From: Paragyromitra xinjiangensis
Lineage: Eukaryota > Ascomycota > Pezizomycetes > Pezizales > Discinaceae
Assembly: GCA_038503065.1 (NCBI GenBank)
Contig: JBCAMK010000004.1
Location: 1,315,001 to 1,379,000 of the forward strand
DNA length: 64,000 nt
Direction: 5' to 3'
The notes below the pieces were generated by a model that was not told the origin of the DNA, searched no databases, and saw only the letters and a list, made by a program, of their open reading frames with translations. The translations under genes and the position numbers were made by a program. The stretch's first letter is position 1, and each line of letters begins with the position of its first letter. Shown one piece after another: positions 46,436 to 58,231 of the stretch.

Positions 46436-48466
46436 ATGCTGATAAAACCGTTAAGGTGAATCTCCTGAATTTATTTTTCTATCTTTGACTCTTGGACTAT
46501 ATAACTGACTATCTTGTTGAAGTGCTCGAGCCTTGTGGATTTTGGCTGTGCTAGCGGCGGTCTATTTCTACATTGCTTTCACCATTCAATTTCCAGCAGG
46601 ATATTGGGAACCGTTTACATCTGCGCCATCACCGGTGCCACAGACAAAGTTTATAATCGAATGTCCCTCGAAATACGCTGCAGTGCGGATACCTCCACAA
46701 AAGCACTCCTCCGAAGAGGTGTATGGATGGGATGCCGATCCATATATAGGCGAATGGAATACTTCACCGGCGACAGAGAATTATGAGTCTTCACTAAGCG
46801 GTACTGATAGAGTGCTATTGGATGAGTTGTCATTATATGCTGGGCCCTCAGGTTTGAAGTCGTCGAGGATAGATCAATTTTACAGTCTGAATAGCGAAGA
46901 GGACTGGGAGGATTATCTCAGCAAATTAGATGAAAAAGTAAAGGGATAATTAATCTTCTTTGTAGAGTTTTAATCTAGAATCTCTCTCATTTACATGTCA
47001 TCTAGGGGTTAGCACCACTTACCAAGTTCGCTCAAAGTTACATCCGAAATCATCAACACCCAACCAACTGCGCAGACAAGAAATTCGTAGTCTTTGGAAA
47101 ATTCCCCAACGATGAGTCGTTTGGCCTGGGCGCAGTCATTCAATCGATCGCAACCCAATTATCGCTAGCAATACGAACCAACCGAATTCTCATTTATGAT
47201 GCTATTCAACCTCCGGGGATGCACTTTCTCCAGACCCCCGACCCCAAGAACGGTTCCCCGGATGGCTGCGGGCAATCCTTAGACTGCATTTTCCATAAGC
47301 TTACCAGCTGTACACACGCCGATGTCGCAAAAGCGACAGACACAGTCCATTTCCCGTGGACCGCAGAGGTCCCAGAGTTATTCTACAAAACACACCCGAA
47401 CTCCTTACCACCGGTATTGGGGCAGGCACTTAGAAACCACTTTCCGGATATGATAGCGGATGCGATGAAGTATTGGTGGAGGGGTCAGGTAGCAGCGTAT
47501 ATCATGCGACCAAACGGAGCTACTATGAAGATGTTAAGGGAATTGAGAACGGACCCAAAGTTGCATGAAGGTTTTCGCATGACTAAGGGAGCACATCCGG
47601 GGATCGGAAAGTTACTAGAAATGCAATTTCCAATACCGGACGGAGCGTTTAGTATGCATGTAAGACATGGAGATAAAGGGTTGGCGTGTTTTTTATTTTG
47701 TGTTTAAAGGCCACTATTCAGGGTTAGGTGTTCATTGCTAACGCTTAGGTAGTATCGAAATGAATCTGGTAGCATTTCGTGATTATGTTCTTCAAGCGGA
47801 AAAACATGCCCTGAAAAATCCAATGTCTTCTCGAAAGATCGCGTTTTTGTCGACGGAGGATCCGGGTGTCATCGAAGAGGCAAGAAATATTTCGAGTCTG
47901 CTGACAGTCTCGATGGATAAAGGCTGGGAGTGGTATTGGTCCAAGATACCACGTACGCAATCCTTCGTGAAAACTTTGCTTTTCGAATAGCACTTTTTGG
48001 ATTATGTTTGTTCACATTCTGTTGCGCAGGTTTCAACGGTGGCCCGGAAACACAACTTCAACTCTTTGGGAACCGGACGGAGATGACCATCAAGTGGCTG
48101 CTGCAACTAACAATGGCTCTCGAGTGTGAAACGTTCGTCGGAACCCGAGGTGTAAGTAAATGTCTCACCATAAGTGATCCTGGAGAAATTGTGATACTCA
48201 CTGCTGGTTCGGAATAGTCCGGGTGGAACCGTCTCATTGACCACCTGAGATGTACATGGCATCCTAATTGCCAAAGTTCATATCTAGAAGTTGGAGACTA
48301 TAAAAGTTGGGTTAGTAGGAGGGATTTTTATTCAGTATATGGATTACCAAAACTAACTAGAGAGATTTTAGGCTCGTTACGGCTTTTAAATATAACAAAC
48401 GAAGCTGTCAGGATCTTTAGGCATATGTTGCGCAGGATGTATATCCAGCAAAATAGCACCAAATAG
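46436..48466 (+). CDS. Fucosyltransferase-like (GT23/GT-B type) type II membrane protein, six exons
   Basis: Exons 46436-46455, 46523-46937, 47006-47679, 47753-47952, 48030-48151 and 48218-48466; the phases close to 559 residues. The 20-nt first exon supplies the ATG. Residues 11-30 form one membrane helix (LWILAVLAAVYFYIAFTIQF), so the expected topology is a Golgi type II enzyme with lumenal catalytic domain. The motif HVRHGDKG at residues 363-370 matches the nucleotide-sugar motif of alpha-1,6-fucosyltransferases and NodZ (H-x-R-x-x-D). Downstream come AFLSTEDPGVIEEA, PRFNGGPETQ, TMALECETFVGTRG and NRLIDHLRCTWHPNC, in the order expected for the C-terminal nucleotide-sugar half. Donor substrate (GDP-fucose) is inferred from family. 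One intron carries a telomere-like motif (47720-47728). Confidence 0.82.
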
Positions 48467-48817
48467 AATTCTCAGTGGCTGCACAAATCTGCATTTGTAA
48501 CTCGAGTACGACTTCATGCCAAGCCATGCAGAGGTGGATTTGAATGCGCTGGCCATCACTCCGAGTGATCATATGTGAAGCTTTGCTGTGTTATTTACCG
48601 GCTTAATTGCCGTTCCCTGTATGTGTCGTGGTACTGACGATTATATTATATTGCATTGGTATTGTTTCGAAGCCAAGATATTTGGTCATGTCAGGTCTTG
48701 GTGGAAGGGCGGCTGTGTACTGTAAACGAGATTCGAAGTATCAACTGGTCGCAAAGGAAGAGGTCCTAAGCCCCAAATTAAACAACTATTTGATAGGTAG
48801 ACGCTATAGGAAGAAAT
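48467..48817. other. Short spacer
   Basis: The plus frame from 48607 runs through this interval but lacks an ATG. No gene called. Confidence 0.4.
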
Positions 48818-49087
48818 ATGTCAGGATCAGCGAAAGGACCTGCAGCTGCCATCCACACGATGAAAGCAAGCCACTGCACCCTGTCGGTCATCCCTGTGTT
48901 CGTCTCCTTAAGCATCGACACGCGGGATGTCTTCGATATGATAATCCAATCAACGCTTAAAAAACAAGGAAGCATAGCCCTAACCCTTGCGAGCCGCGAG
49001 CGGGGGCGGCGCCACTCTCCACTGGATATCACTGTCCTAACCCATGCTTCTTACATGCGTGACTTGGTCAACAGGGATGACGTTTGA
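48818..49087 (+). CDS. Hypothetical protein (89 residues)
   Basis: ATG-started frame ending in TGA 49085-49087. Product begins MSGSAKGPAAAIHTMKASHC, then a hydrophobic beta-like stretch (SVIPVFVSLSIDTRDVFDMI) and a basic tail. An overlapping upstream frame (48607-48960) is also protein-like, so an unseen spliced gene is possible. No family recognised. Confidence 0.3.
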   Translation: MSGSAKGPAAAIHTMKASHCTLSVIPVFVSLSIDTRDVFDMIIQSTLKKQGSIALTLASRERGRRHSPLDITVLTHASYMRDLVNRDDV

Positions 49088-49198
49088 CCCTCTGATCAAC
49101 GGCGATAACTCGTTGTGCCCACTTTGCGACGATTTCTGATATCTTTGTATCAGTTTTGAATCTATTCTTGAGATGGTCGCGTATATTTTTGTGACATG

Positions 49199-49207
49199 TA
49201 TATAAAG
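49199..49207 (+). promoter_or_regulatory. TATA box
   Basis: TATATAAAG, about 200 bp before the ATG of the 49405 gene, followed by a CT-rich stretch (49227-49260) typical of transcription starts. Confidence 0.5.
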
Positions 49208-49404
49208 AGGGGAGGTCCCTCCTTGTCGACATCTCTTTCTCCTCCGCCCTTTTCTAATATTCTTTTTACTCAATCAATCTACCAAATACAAAGAGCCCTC
49301 TAGTTCGCTGCCTGCTTTTTATACTTGACATAACTTCCTCTAAGTAAACTTGCGCAACCCTAGAAATCACGGTCCAAATAATATTAGGATAAGAAATAGA
49401 AGAC

Positions 49405-49814
49405 ATGGCATACAATACTCGTTCATCAGCACGCAGCACCACCCGCTCCTCAACCGCCACCGGTCGCGGAACCCAAACAGGTCGCAAGACAGCTACCAAA
49501 CCTGCATCGAAGCGAACCATCGGCGGCAGGACTACGAAACCCGCGGCGACAAAGAAAAAGGCCCCTGCCACTCACCATAAGCGAAAGACTGGTATTGCCG
49601 ATAAGATTGCTGGTGTGGCTCTAAAGGTGGAGGGAGCTATCACAGGGAGGCCAGGAGTCAAGGTACTTGCACCCACGAGCCTAAAGCTCGCATGCGGTTA
49701 ACTGGCCAAAGAATCCGAAGTCTAACTCTTTGCAAAATACAGGGCGCGGGAACTAAGAAAATAAGAGGTACCGATGGAAAAGGCTCTCATCGACGAACAC
49801 GTAGCTCGATTTAA
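49405..49814 (+). CDS. Small, very basic Ser/Thr/Lys-rich protein (two exons)
   Basis: Exon 1 49405-49662 and exon 2 49743-49814 with an 80-nt intron (GTACTT donor, GTCTAAC branch site, TACAG acceptor); 109 residues. The N-terminal half is a string of T, S, R and K (ARSTTRSSTATGRGTQTGRK, then TKKKAPA). A short amphipathic segment follows (ADKIAGVALKVEGAITG), and a basic tail (HRRTRSS). The composition resembles histone H1 tails or nucleic-acid-binding stress proteins, but no fold is recognisable. Kozak context AGACATGGC is good, and a TATA box with CT tract lies upstream, so expression is likely. Confidence 0.65.
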
Positions 49815-51524
49815 AGTGTAGCGGTACAATACTTCTCAACATTTAGGGTTACCTTTCCGTTCGTTCTCGCACGCAAAGACAGGTTTCTTAGGAATTCTGG
49901 CGTCTAAGAGGCTCTGCGTTGTTTTTTTCTTTCTTTTTATTCTTGCGCCGGAATCTAACGGCGTCCGGGGGTTTTGTACAGTGTTAGGTTGAGAATCCTT
50001 CGATCCTTCAATGGGCTGTTACATAGAGAATTTTTGTTTTTATGGCTGCGTAAAGGCTCATCTTTTTCTATCGCATGTCAGCAGTATAAATTCTCCTTGA
50101 AGTAATAGCACACTTGACCCCCGGAAACTCCGGTATGTTATTGGGGCGGCCATAAGTTGTTTCTTTTTTTTTCTAGGTGGGATGACGCACCACTCACCGG
50201 AAGCCTATCATGTCCTGTTCTTCATTGACGCATCTGGCGAGTGCTGATATATTACGCGAATATCCTGTCAAGTCCTACACGTGTGCGCAACCAACAGGCT
50301 GCTGGGAATTACTCACCTGGGAATTATCCGGTCGGATAACCGATTAGTATGTAGAATAATTTGATTTACAAAGATATCAAGTGAGACGGGAAATTTTCGG
50401 AGGTCATGAATTTAGGTTCAGTAAATAGGTATTAGAAACCCAGTCAGTATCGCTATTCGTCTCTCTACCTAGAAAATACTGTGGAGGAACAAACTAGATT
50501 ATAAGCCTGTAGCTAGGGACGATAGTTCACGAGCCATCACTCGCTAGGGTTAGGCTTTGAGCTGCTGGAGGAGCAATGTTGATACCCTGATATTTTGTTG
50601 AAAGCTAGGGGCTAAGGGGTAGCCAAAGCGTTCTACTTTATAAAAATACAAAAACACCGGATAGTTCCCTGGAACGCCCCACAGAGCGGCTAATAATAAA
50701 GGATAGGGCCTACTGCAACGCAGTATTTCAAACGCCAACCGTTGGGGCTCCTACGTAGGCGATTGCATGAATGTCGGTTTTGCCTGCTCTACTTGATCCG
50801 TAGATATTCTTTCATACCAAACTTCTCACAAGTAGCTAACTAACTTGGGTCATAACCAGACAAACTCCTTTCACGAGCTTAAGAGGATATATTTAGGTAA
50901 CCAGAAACAAGCTAACGGTGGTATTTAGTCCACATGAGGAGTATCCCGTGGAATCTACCCTACGGAGCTAGAAATACCACCTCACCCACCTTGTGATCCA
51001 TTTCCTAGGAGAACTAAGAAAACGTTACAATATTCTCTGCAATGCTACGCTTAAAATTTCAAGACACCACGTGCACCCGCTTAAGTTTAGCATACATGTG
51101 TAGCATATGCGCGCGCATTAAATCCCTATTTGAAAGCCCCCCGCAAATATCTTAAGTTTCAGCGAGTAGAATACCTGTAGCTAGGAGTGTAGTACTATCT
51201 TGATATCTTGAAGTTATAGTAGTTTAACAGATACTGCTTCAGACGACTTCACCTAGATTGGTAGATAACTTTAGTATGCTACCCTTTACATAAGGCATAC
51301 CTGCTTCCTACATATTTGATAAACCGGGAATATTCAATAGATACTACTTCTTAGATGGACCCCGCGACCTTGCTAGGCGTTTGTGTATACATAGTTAGCG
51401 GCATCCCATCCACTCACCTTACTTCATATGCTAACTCACCAGGACTACAAGTGGGTAGACTAAGTTCTCGATAGCAGCCGGACTTCCGTATGTATTTATC
51501 TATGATACTCTACAGCGCGAGGAA
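49815..51524. other. Spacer
   Basis: About 1.7 kb with no gene. Telomere-like CTAGGGTTAGG at 50544-50554. Confidence 0.5.
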
Positions 51525-51740
51525 ATGCATTAATACATGTATATATTGCCTACACAAATAAGATGGCAAAATTCACAAAATGATACATTTCCAAGGGATG
51601 TTTGGTGTAAATATATCATCTGATATATTTACTGGTGCTTTAACTGTGCTTTTTCTCATACTAAAAATCGATGCCTTTACTGATGCCTTTCCCACATAAA
51701 TATTTCGCAGTGAATTTGATGCATTTACTTATGCATTTCC
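51525..51740. repeat. ATGCAT-rich dispersed repeat, copy 2 (RIP-decayed)
   Basis: Aligns with 22425-22498 over about 73 bp (51574-51646) starting CACAAAATGAT. Where copy 1 has ATGCAT this copy often has ATATAT or ATACAT, that is TpG-to-TpA and CpA-to-TpA changes. Intact ATGCAT survives at three places (51525, about 51719 and 51731). Confidence 0.7.
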
Positions 51741-52053
51741 TTGCGCTATAGAGATACTGGTCGTCAAAGGTAGCTATCTCAAAAGAGCAACGGCAGCTGC
51801 AGGTTGACATGTACAACAACGACAAGTTTCATGGCTCACGGTTGTATAGAGTAGCATTATAGAGATGACTTCAATGCTTTAGCGTCAGACTCAAATAGTT
51901 ACGGTTCAAGATTATAAGGGAGATATTTCTTGCCAAGATCCCATGTGAATGTATCAATTCGTTGTATATTATTTATACCGTTAAAAGAAAAAAGATCATG
52001 ATTGTATGGACATATATAAGCGCTTAGGAAAAGAAAAGAAGATAGCCATGTAA
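51741..52053. other. Spacer, 3' side of the permease gene
   Basis: Probable 3' untranslated region of the minus-strand permease. Nothing else seen. Confidence 0.5.
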
Positions 52054-54587
52054 CTAGTGCTGGAAGCGAAAATCTAGACGTTTGTTCCCCTCGTCGGTAG
52101 TGGTAGCGAGATAGTTCGCTCTCTGTGTCGTATTCATCTTTCCCCATATCTTTTCTTTCGATTCGTTCCTCCAGATGTAATACTTCTTGACACCAAAGAA
52201 TAGTAAGATATCGAATAAGGCGATAAAGATCAACACAGTATTTCCACGGCGATCTGTATATCGGGCATTAGGACTTAGAGCAAAAAGGGTGGAGTGGGGA
52301 GTAACTACAGTCTGGTCGGTCGTCTTCTCTATAGATTGTAGAAGAAACGATAGATGACGATTGAACGGCCATGTTGTATATGGCGGCGCTCACGCTACGG
52401 GTGCGTACAGAACCGGAATTTGCCGAATTCCAGGCTACGAGAATCGCGTGGGCTGGTAATTAAAACCGTTAATAAGCATCCACAACGTAGAACCCTATTG
52501 CTGAGAGACTCACGATATGGGTGTCCGCAAATCAAAGTTGTGATTGCGTACTTCCACCAGGGATTTGTTGTAGCAGGAAGGAACCGCAGCATAACCAATA
52601 ATGGGAAAGTCCAGAGAACACCAAAAGATGCAATGAAGGTCTTTTCGGAATATTTTCCAGAGAGTTTGGTTATTTTGAGTAACTGATCCGAGCCATCCTA
52701 GTCAGCAAATCGCAGTTTTATGGCATATCTGACCAATAGCACGTACCATAAATATTAGGAGTATTGTTGAAGGCTATAGGTATAGATCGTTAGTTCAAAC
52801 CCGCATAGGTTCAAATTAATTAGATGGGTGCACCTACAATTGTCAGAAGATTGCTTTGTTGAACGTCGAACCCAAGATCTCTCAGTGTCAAGGTAAGATA
52901 ACTAATAGGTGGATTCATGGGAATATAAGCCATGACACCAATCTATTAGGAAATTGTTAGCTTCATTCGCGCATATCGGAGGATGAGCTTTACAATATAG
53001 AGTGGCCAAAGATCATAGTCCATGAGACTCTTTAGGAAACCACTAGCCCCGATAGCTTGACGATTGTGCATGTCTCCTTTTGTAGGATCATCACGTAGCA
53101 CTCGGTTTACCATAATTACTTCCTCTCTTGGAGTAAACCTAAATATCCACATATCGCGTCAATCACGGCTCCAGGCGGTGCAAATACACTCGAGTTGTGA
53201 AGTTGTTTATCTTACCAGCCATCTTCACCGCGGAACCGGCTTTTCGTTTGAGTCGGTGAGGGCGGCATGTAAAACCAGCTGATCAAGCCTACGATCTAAG
53301 AAATAGTTAGATAGGGGTTTTCTCTTGTTCATGTATGTATTTGTTGCTTACCCCTGTCGCTGATCCTTCAATCACGAATCTATGTGGGTGGGTTAGGGTT
53401 AGTGTACTTGTCCAGTAGGAACGAAAAGCACTGGGGACCTACAGATATCTCCAACCTTCCCAGCCGAGCGAACCTCTAAGAGATAGAATACCACAAGCGA
53501 GAAAAGAAGCAGCAATTCCGGTGAGAGCGGTTCCAGTCCAAAACCAAGAAAGTCGAACGGGAAGTTCCTGGAAAGTGTCAGCCAAAAATAAACCTTGCCT
53601 CGAACCAGCTGAAACCCCAGTCCCATTACCTTTGATGTGTAGCTAGAAGGGAGATAAGTTAGCTAAATAGCCATATACATAACCACTAGCGAAGGAGCTA
53701 ACTACTCACAAATATGAGAGATACAAAATTGCCGTAGGTATGACTATTCAAAGTGGCCTTAGTAGCTGACTGCGGATTTTAGAAGGAGAAGACTAACATC
53801 CGCCTTCGATCATTCCTACAAGTCCCCTGGTGATATAGAACGATGTTCGGCCAGTCAAACCGCACTAGATAGAATTCTAGCGTTAGAGCGCGACAAATAC
53901 TTGCATTTCCACCGCTTACCTGAGCTGAAGCTACAATACTCCACAAAACCATTTGTATTGGTATCCACCGATGCGGGCCAAATTTCTTGCTGAGCATTTG
54001 AGAAGGAAGTTCCGCGCATAGGAAACAGGTGTAAAATATTGCTTGCCCGATATTGTAGTCTGCGAGGGATATTAGTACGTTGCTGGGTACAAAGGTAGAA
54101 GGCGCATTTGTTCCATACCGTTGGTATTAAGCCCCAGATCCTCAAGAAAGTTATCCGTCATCGCTTGCTCTATTCACTGATTAGGATCTCTCTTTAGTTT
54201 ATCTGCAAAGGTGTGCATACTTATATTCCCTCTATCAAGCTGAAGAGCGATAAACATAACACAGCACCAGCTCATAATCTTCGCATCTATTTTCTTGACC
54301 ACCTTTTCCTCTTCTACCTTGGTCCAGTCCGCACGAGGATCGAACCTATGTAGACCCTCATAGAGATAGTGGGGTTGGTAGAAATGCGCAAGTACTGGAT
54401 CATCGAAAACTGATTCCTGAACTCCAGAAAGCTGACCGGCGATATCTTCATTTATTGATGAACTACTTGAGCAGCTATCGTAGGAATCTTTCCGTTCATC
54501 ATCTCCGGAGAGAAGAGGAGCTGTCGACGATAGCGAACCCCTGGTGGGTTTTTTGTACTCTTCGTTGGCTGGTCGTAGATTCCGCAT
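52054..54587 (-). CDS. Dal5/allantoate permease-family (ACS) MFS transporter, 15 exons
   Basis: Exons (high to low): 54221-54587, 54119-54169, 53920-54059, 53798-53864, 53710-53743, 53630-53642, 53443-53567, 53352-53379, 53216-53295, 52994-53138, 52838-52942, 52747-52773, 52514-52682, 52309-52452, 52054-52253. All junctions are GT-AG, total 1695 nt, 564 residues, no stop. Family signatures: [19 protein letters not shown] and LDRGNI in the first helix, [77 protein letters not shown], and the C-terminal [17 protein letters not shown]. Such proteins are 12-helix proton symporters for organic anions such as allantoate, nicotinate or small peptides; the substrate is unknown. Exon 6 is only 13 nt. 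The start is taken at the first in-frame ATG (54587); the frame extends upstream without ATG. It shows the gene is intact despite looking like fragments. Confidence 0.9.
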
Positions 54588-57500
54588 AGCGATCGAAGTC
54601 GTAGCTGGTTCTGAACTGGATGAAGAGCTCGCCAAAACAGCAGATGGGCTTGGGTAATAAAGGGAATTGGTGAATAGTGAATAGCAGATAGACTCATTGT
54701 GGGTGCGACGGTGATAGAGCTATTAAGAGCTTACTTGTGAAACGGTAATATTTAGGATTAGTACGGTATGTTTGATAGCCAACCAAACGTAGTGGTGCGA
54801 CGCAAGGGGTCGATGGCGTATGTGGAACGGATGCGTGGGGTTGTCGCAGCTTACTACGACGATTCCGCCATTTCCTACTCAAGCTCGCAATATCAGTCCG
54901 ATTTGCTATTTGAACTTGCAGTTTCCCAAACCCAGAACGTCGTTTCTTTTCGTCCTATGTCTCGCCCCAAACACAACTGTCGTCCTCGTGCGCGAATCAC
55001 GGACGCGAAGAGACATTATCTCTGAGTGCAGATCATTTAGCAGTGCTCACAAGGCATCAACCTGGTGCCATAGGGTTGGTACTCACTCGGTCATCCTCGC
55101 GTTTATGTATCACAGTGTGGGGGCGACGGCACGTCATGCACCGAACTACCTTGCATAGGCATCTGAGTGCATACCCCAGAAACCATCAGCTAGGTAGGTA
55201 GTTGGTTTATTTTTGGGCAGAAAGGAAGGCTGAAGCTTGAGTTGGGATAACGGTCCTAGTGCCTCTAGGTATTGGAAATCCCTAACCCTAATTTTACACT
55301 ACTCTAAGTCCAAGTCGAAACGGAGAATAAAGGGCTAAGGAATATATATGAGGCCATAGCATCAGAGCCTTTTTCATATGGCAATCCCATAGGAAAAGGT
55401 ACCTTTGACTAGTATAACGCTTGGTATATAACTCAGTGTTTGAAAAGAAAACCTACACTATGTTGACTATTTGATTCAAGTGTTGTGATTAGCCCCGGTT
55501 CCAACGAATGCTATCTTCCCCACTACCCTCTAGCTAGCAAAGCCCTACCAAGATCCTAAGGCTCGCTTTCGCTCAGGAGTCCGGAGCATGCATAAATCTC
55601 TGAGTGAATTATTCTGTGGGATAAGAAGTGAGCCGAGGAAGATCCCGTCCCGGCTTGTTTTGCAAAATAGGTGTGTTACAATGGTTCCCACCAACGTTGA
55701 ACGAACAGCAACTGAAAAAAAAACAAAGCTGGTCTGATCCTTTTACTTTTTTCGGTCGTTTTGAGCATCGGGCAACTTATCCTTCGCGCCCAGGGGCATA
55801 CTAAATAGCGTTCCGTTGTTGACTAATTCGACCTTACCAAGATGAGTTTAAAATAAGTCGTTCCCCGCAAAAAGTAACAAGTCGGTAGTAGGAAACCCCA
55901 GGTGCATGATAGGGAAATTTCTACCTGCATACAGATCTGTTTTCCCGTTCTGTCGGGCAAGGTGGGCTCCAATACAAGGCTGGGAGTAACGGTTAGCCCA
56001 GGCTTGGCTTTCGAGGCTTGAAATTTCTGGCCAATCGGACTGTGTGGACAGTATTGAAGGCTGACCAGGATCCCGCTGCATATCTCCAAGTTATTATTCC
56101 CTATGTATTGGGTTTGAGTGAGGTGGGGGGGATCTACTCAATAACAAGTCGGCCTATTCGGTTGGAAAACTCGTTACAGTAGTGGCATACCCCATGTCTT
56201 AGTGGTTCCACATTCCCGGGAAACAGGAACGGACGAATAAAACAAACTATTCATCGGACAGCCGGATGAACTTCTTTATTCCCAAGCGGCGCGCGTTTAT
56301 CTTTTTTATGCAAAAATTTTCGTCGGGGAAGCCTTCCGGTTGACCGTAAAAACCTAGCATGCATAAACGCATAGCAAGCAGCTACTAATAGTGTCGCGGG
56401 TAGATACGAGGCGAACAACAGTTGTTTTCGAGACCCTGAGCAACTATGCATGCTCTGGAACATGAGGGGATTACTCCAATGCTATGAGATGGTCCTGATC
56501 GAAACCTCAGAGTTGTTCTTTATTTCTAAGGTGACTGACGAGCGGAGTGTTTGTATGTATCTATAACCCTCCTGTATAGTAATCTTAACTGGCTGCAGAG
56601 GAGCAGATGACCAAATCTCCGCAACCCTCTCCAATTTCTCACCTCTTCGAGTTTAATGTCTGCTTCAGCTTTTCTGCCATAGCCCACTGCTTACCAGACA
56701 CCCCTCGTTCTAGGCTCTCTGGGCTGTGGAACTCGCAAGGGACAAGGTCTACGCTCCGTTATGAAGTCCTCCCTAGATCTACTAGAAACTGGGTAACGTT
56801 CCGGGAGAAATCCAAAGGCTACCGCCCTGTTGGAAAAACTTACACCGATAATGATATCAGGTACGCTTGAGGCAGCAGAAACTCGGGGTGGCCAAACCAG
56901 TTAACCAGAAACGATACCCTTTACAATTTGGTCGGGGGAACTATGGGGGGTTCTGAGAGGATGACATTAGGGAATTGGTATGCGAGAGGAAGCATAAAGC
57001 ATCGAATTCACACGGTATATCCCTTCAGAGCAATCACCTAAGTTGAAATAGATGACACTAAAGAACAATGGAGTCATGCGAACTAAAGGATTACAGAGAA
57101 ACCTAAGTTTCTACGTGGGTTAACTCTCAGGCAAGGCATAATTGGACTTATAGCTGCTAACGCGGAGTCGTGGCTCGAGAGATGGTAAGATTAGGGAAAA
57201 AGCGCGATAAGAGATGTCTCGATCAATAACAATAAGGCTATCCACAATCCACAGCATAGGAATGGATTCGTTAGGTGGATTTGGAAGCACTATCTTAATA
57301 AGAGAAGGTCTGAAGCGCGCCATGTGCATAGCGGGGCTTGGCGCAAAATACTGAGTGCAAGCTGATGATCCTTACCACAAACCGGCATAGCTTGCATCAA
57401 CATGAATGGGCCTACGAAATAATTCAATAGAAACTCTGATAGAGTAGCCACCGCATATATATAAGCCGTGGGGAATGCAATGAAGTGGCTGTAATATTAC

Positions 57501-58231
57501 CAGTATAAACGACCCAGGACTCATGTATGCCGAAAGTGTGTACGAGCCCACACCGTAGGCAACACGCAGTAGAAACAATCCCAAAGGGCTGGGGTATATT
57601 AATTGGGTAGTGAGTACGAGAACGCACAGATGTTCAACAGCGTAGCATATGAAAATGTAGTGGTCAATATAATATATGTACTTGATAGGTTATCTTAATT
57701 GGTGCCTCATCACACGCAGGGCACAAGGAAGTACGGTTACCATAGGTGCTTGAAACACTACCTTCTAGAGAGATTCTCAAGCCTCTCCCTACTTCCAACC
57801 AGTTAAGAGCTTGCATCAATTACCATAAGTTTTTGCTAGGGGGGATGGCGTTCAAACACCCGCCTCAATAGGTCGATCACTTGGATCGCCAGCACGTGAA
57901 TGCGCTAATCGAACCAAGATTTGGCCCGAATTTTAATTTACCGAGAAATTCCAGGAAAAGAATACATAATCTCAACCCAAGGGCCCATTTTAAGCTTATT
58001 TCACACTCAGGGTTTAATTTACGAGCACGTGGCGCCCGATATTACAATTGTGATATCCGGGACTGGGTCAATCTGATCACAAATTATCACCCGTAATACG
58101 ACCGAAGCAAGGAACGAGCATAGAGCCGCATATGCAATAGGTATTTTTATTTACAGCAGCACCCACAAACGGTTTCCTAGAATCAGTTCCCAAACCCACA
58201 AAAAGCAAGCCAGCACCCTTGAATAAGAAAA
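54588..58231. other. Long spacer between permease and alpha-amylase
   Basis: About 3.6 kb. Minus-strand frames at 57120-57329, 57372-57584 and 57424-57627 contain hydrophobic stretches (for example MGLFLLRVAYGVGSYTLSAY) and could be a decayed membrane protein, but frames are not joined by usable splice sites. CCCTAACCCTAA lies at 55280-55292. Nothing else supported. Confidence 0.4.

Noticed and set aside
49266..49571. Minus-strand 101-codon frame
   Set aside because: Overlaps the promoter and first exon of the basic-protein gene on the other strand.
57120..57627. Hydrophobic minus-strand frames as a membrane transporter
   Set aside because: The frames cannot be joined by usable splice sites and no family motif is present.
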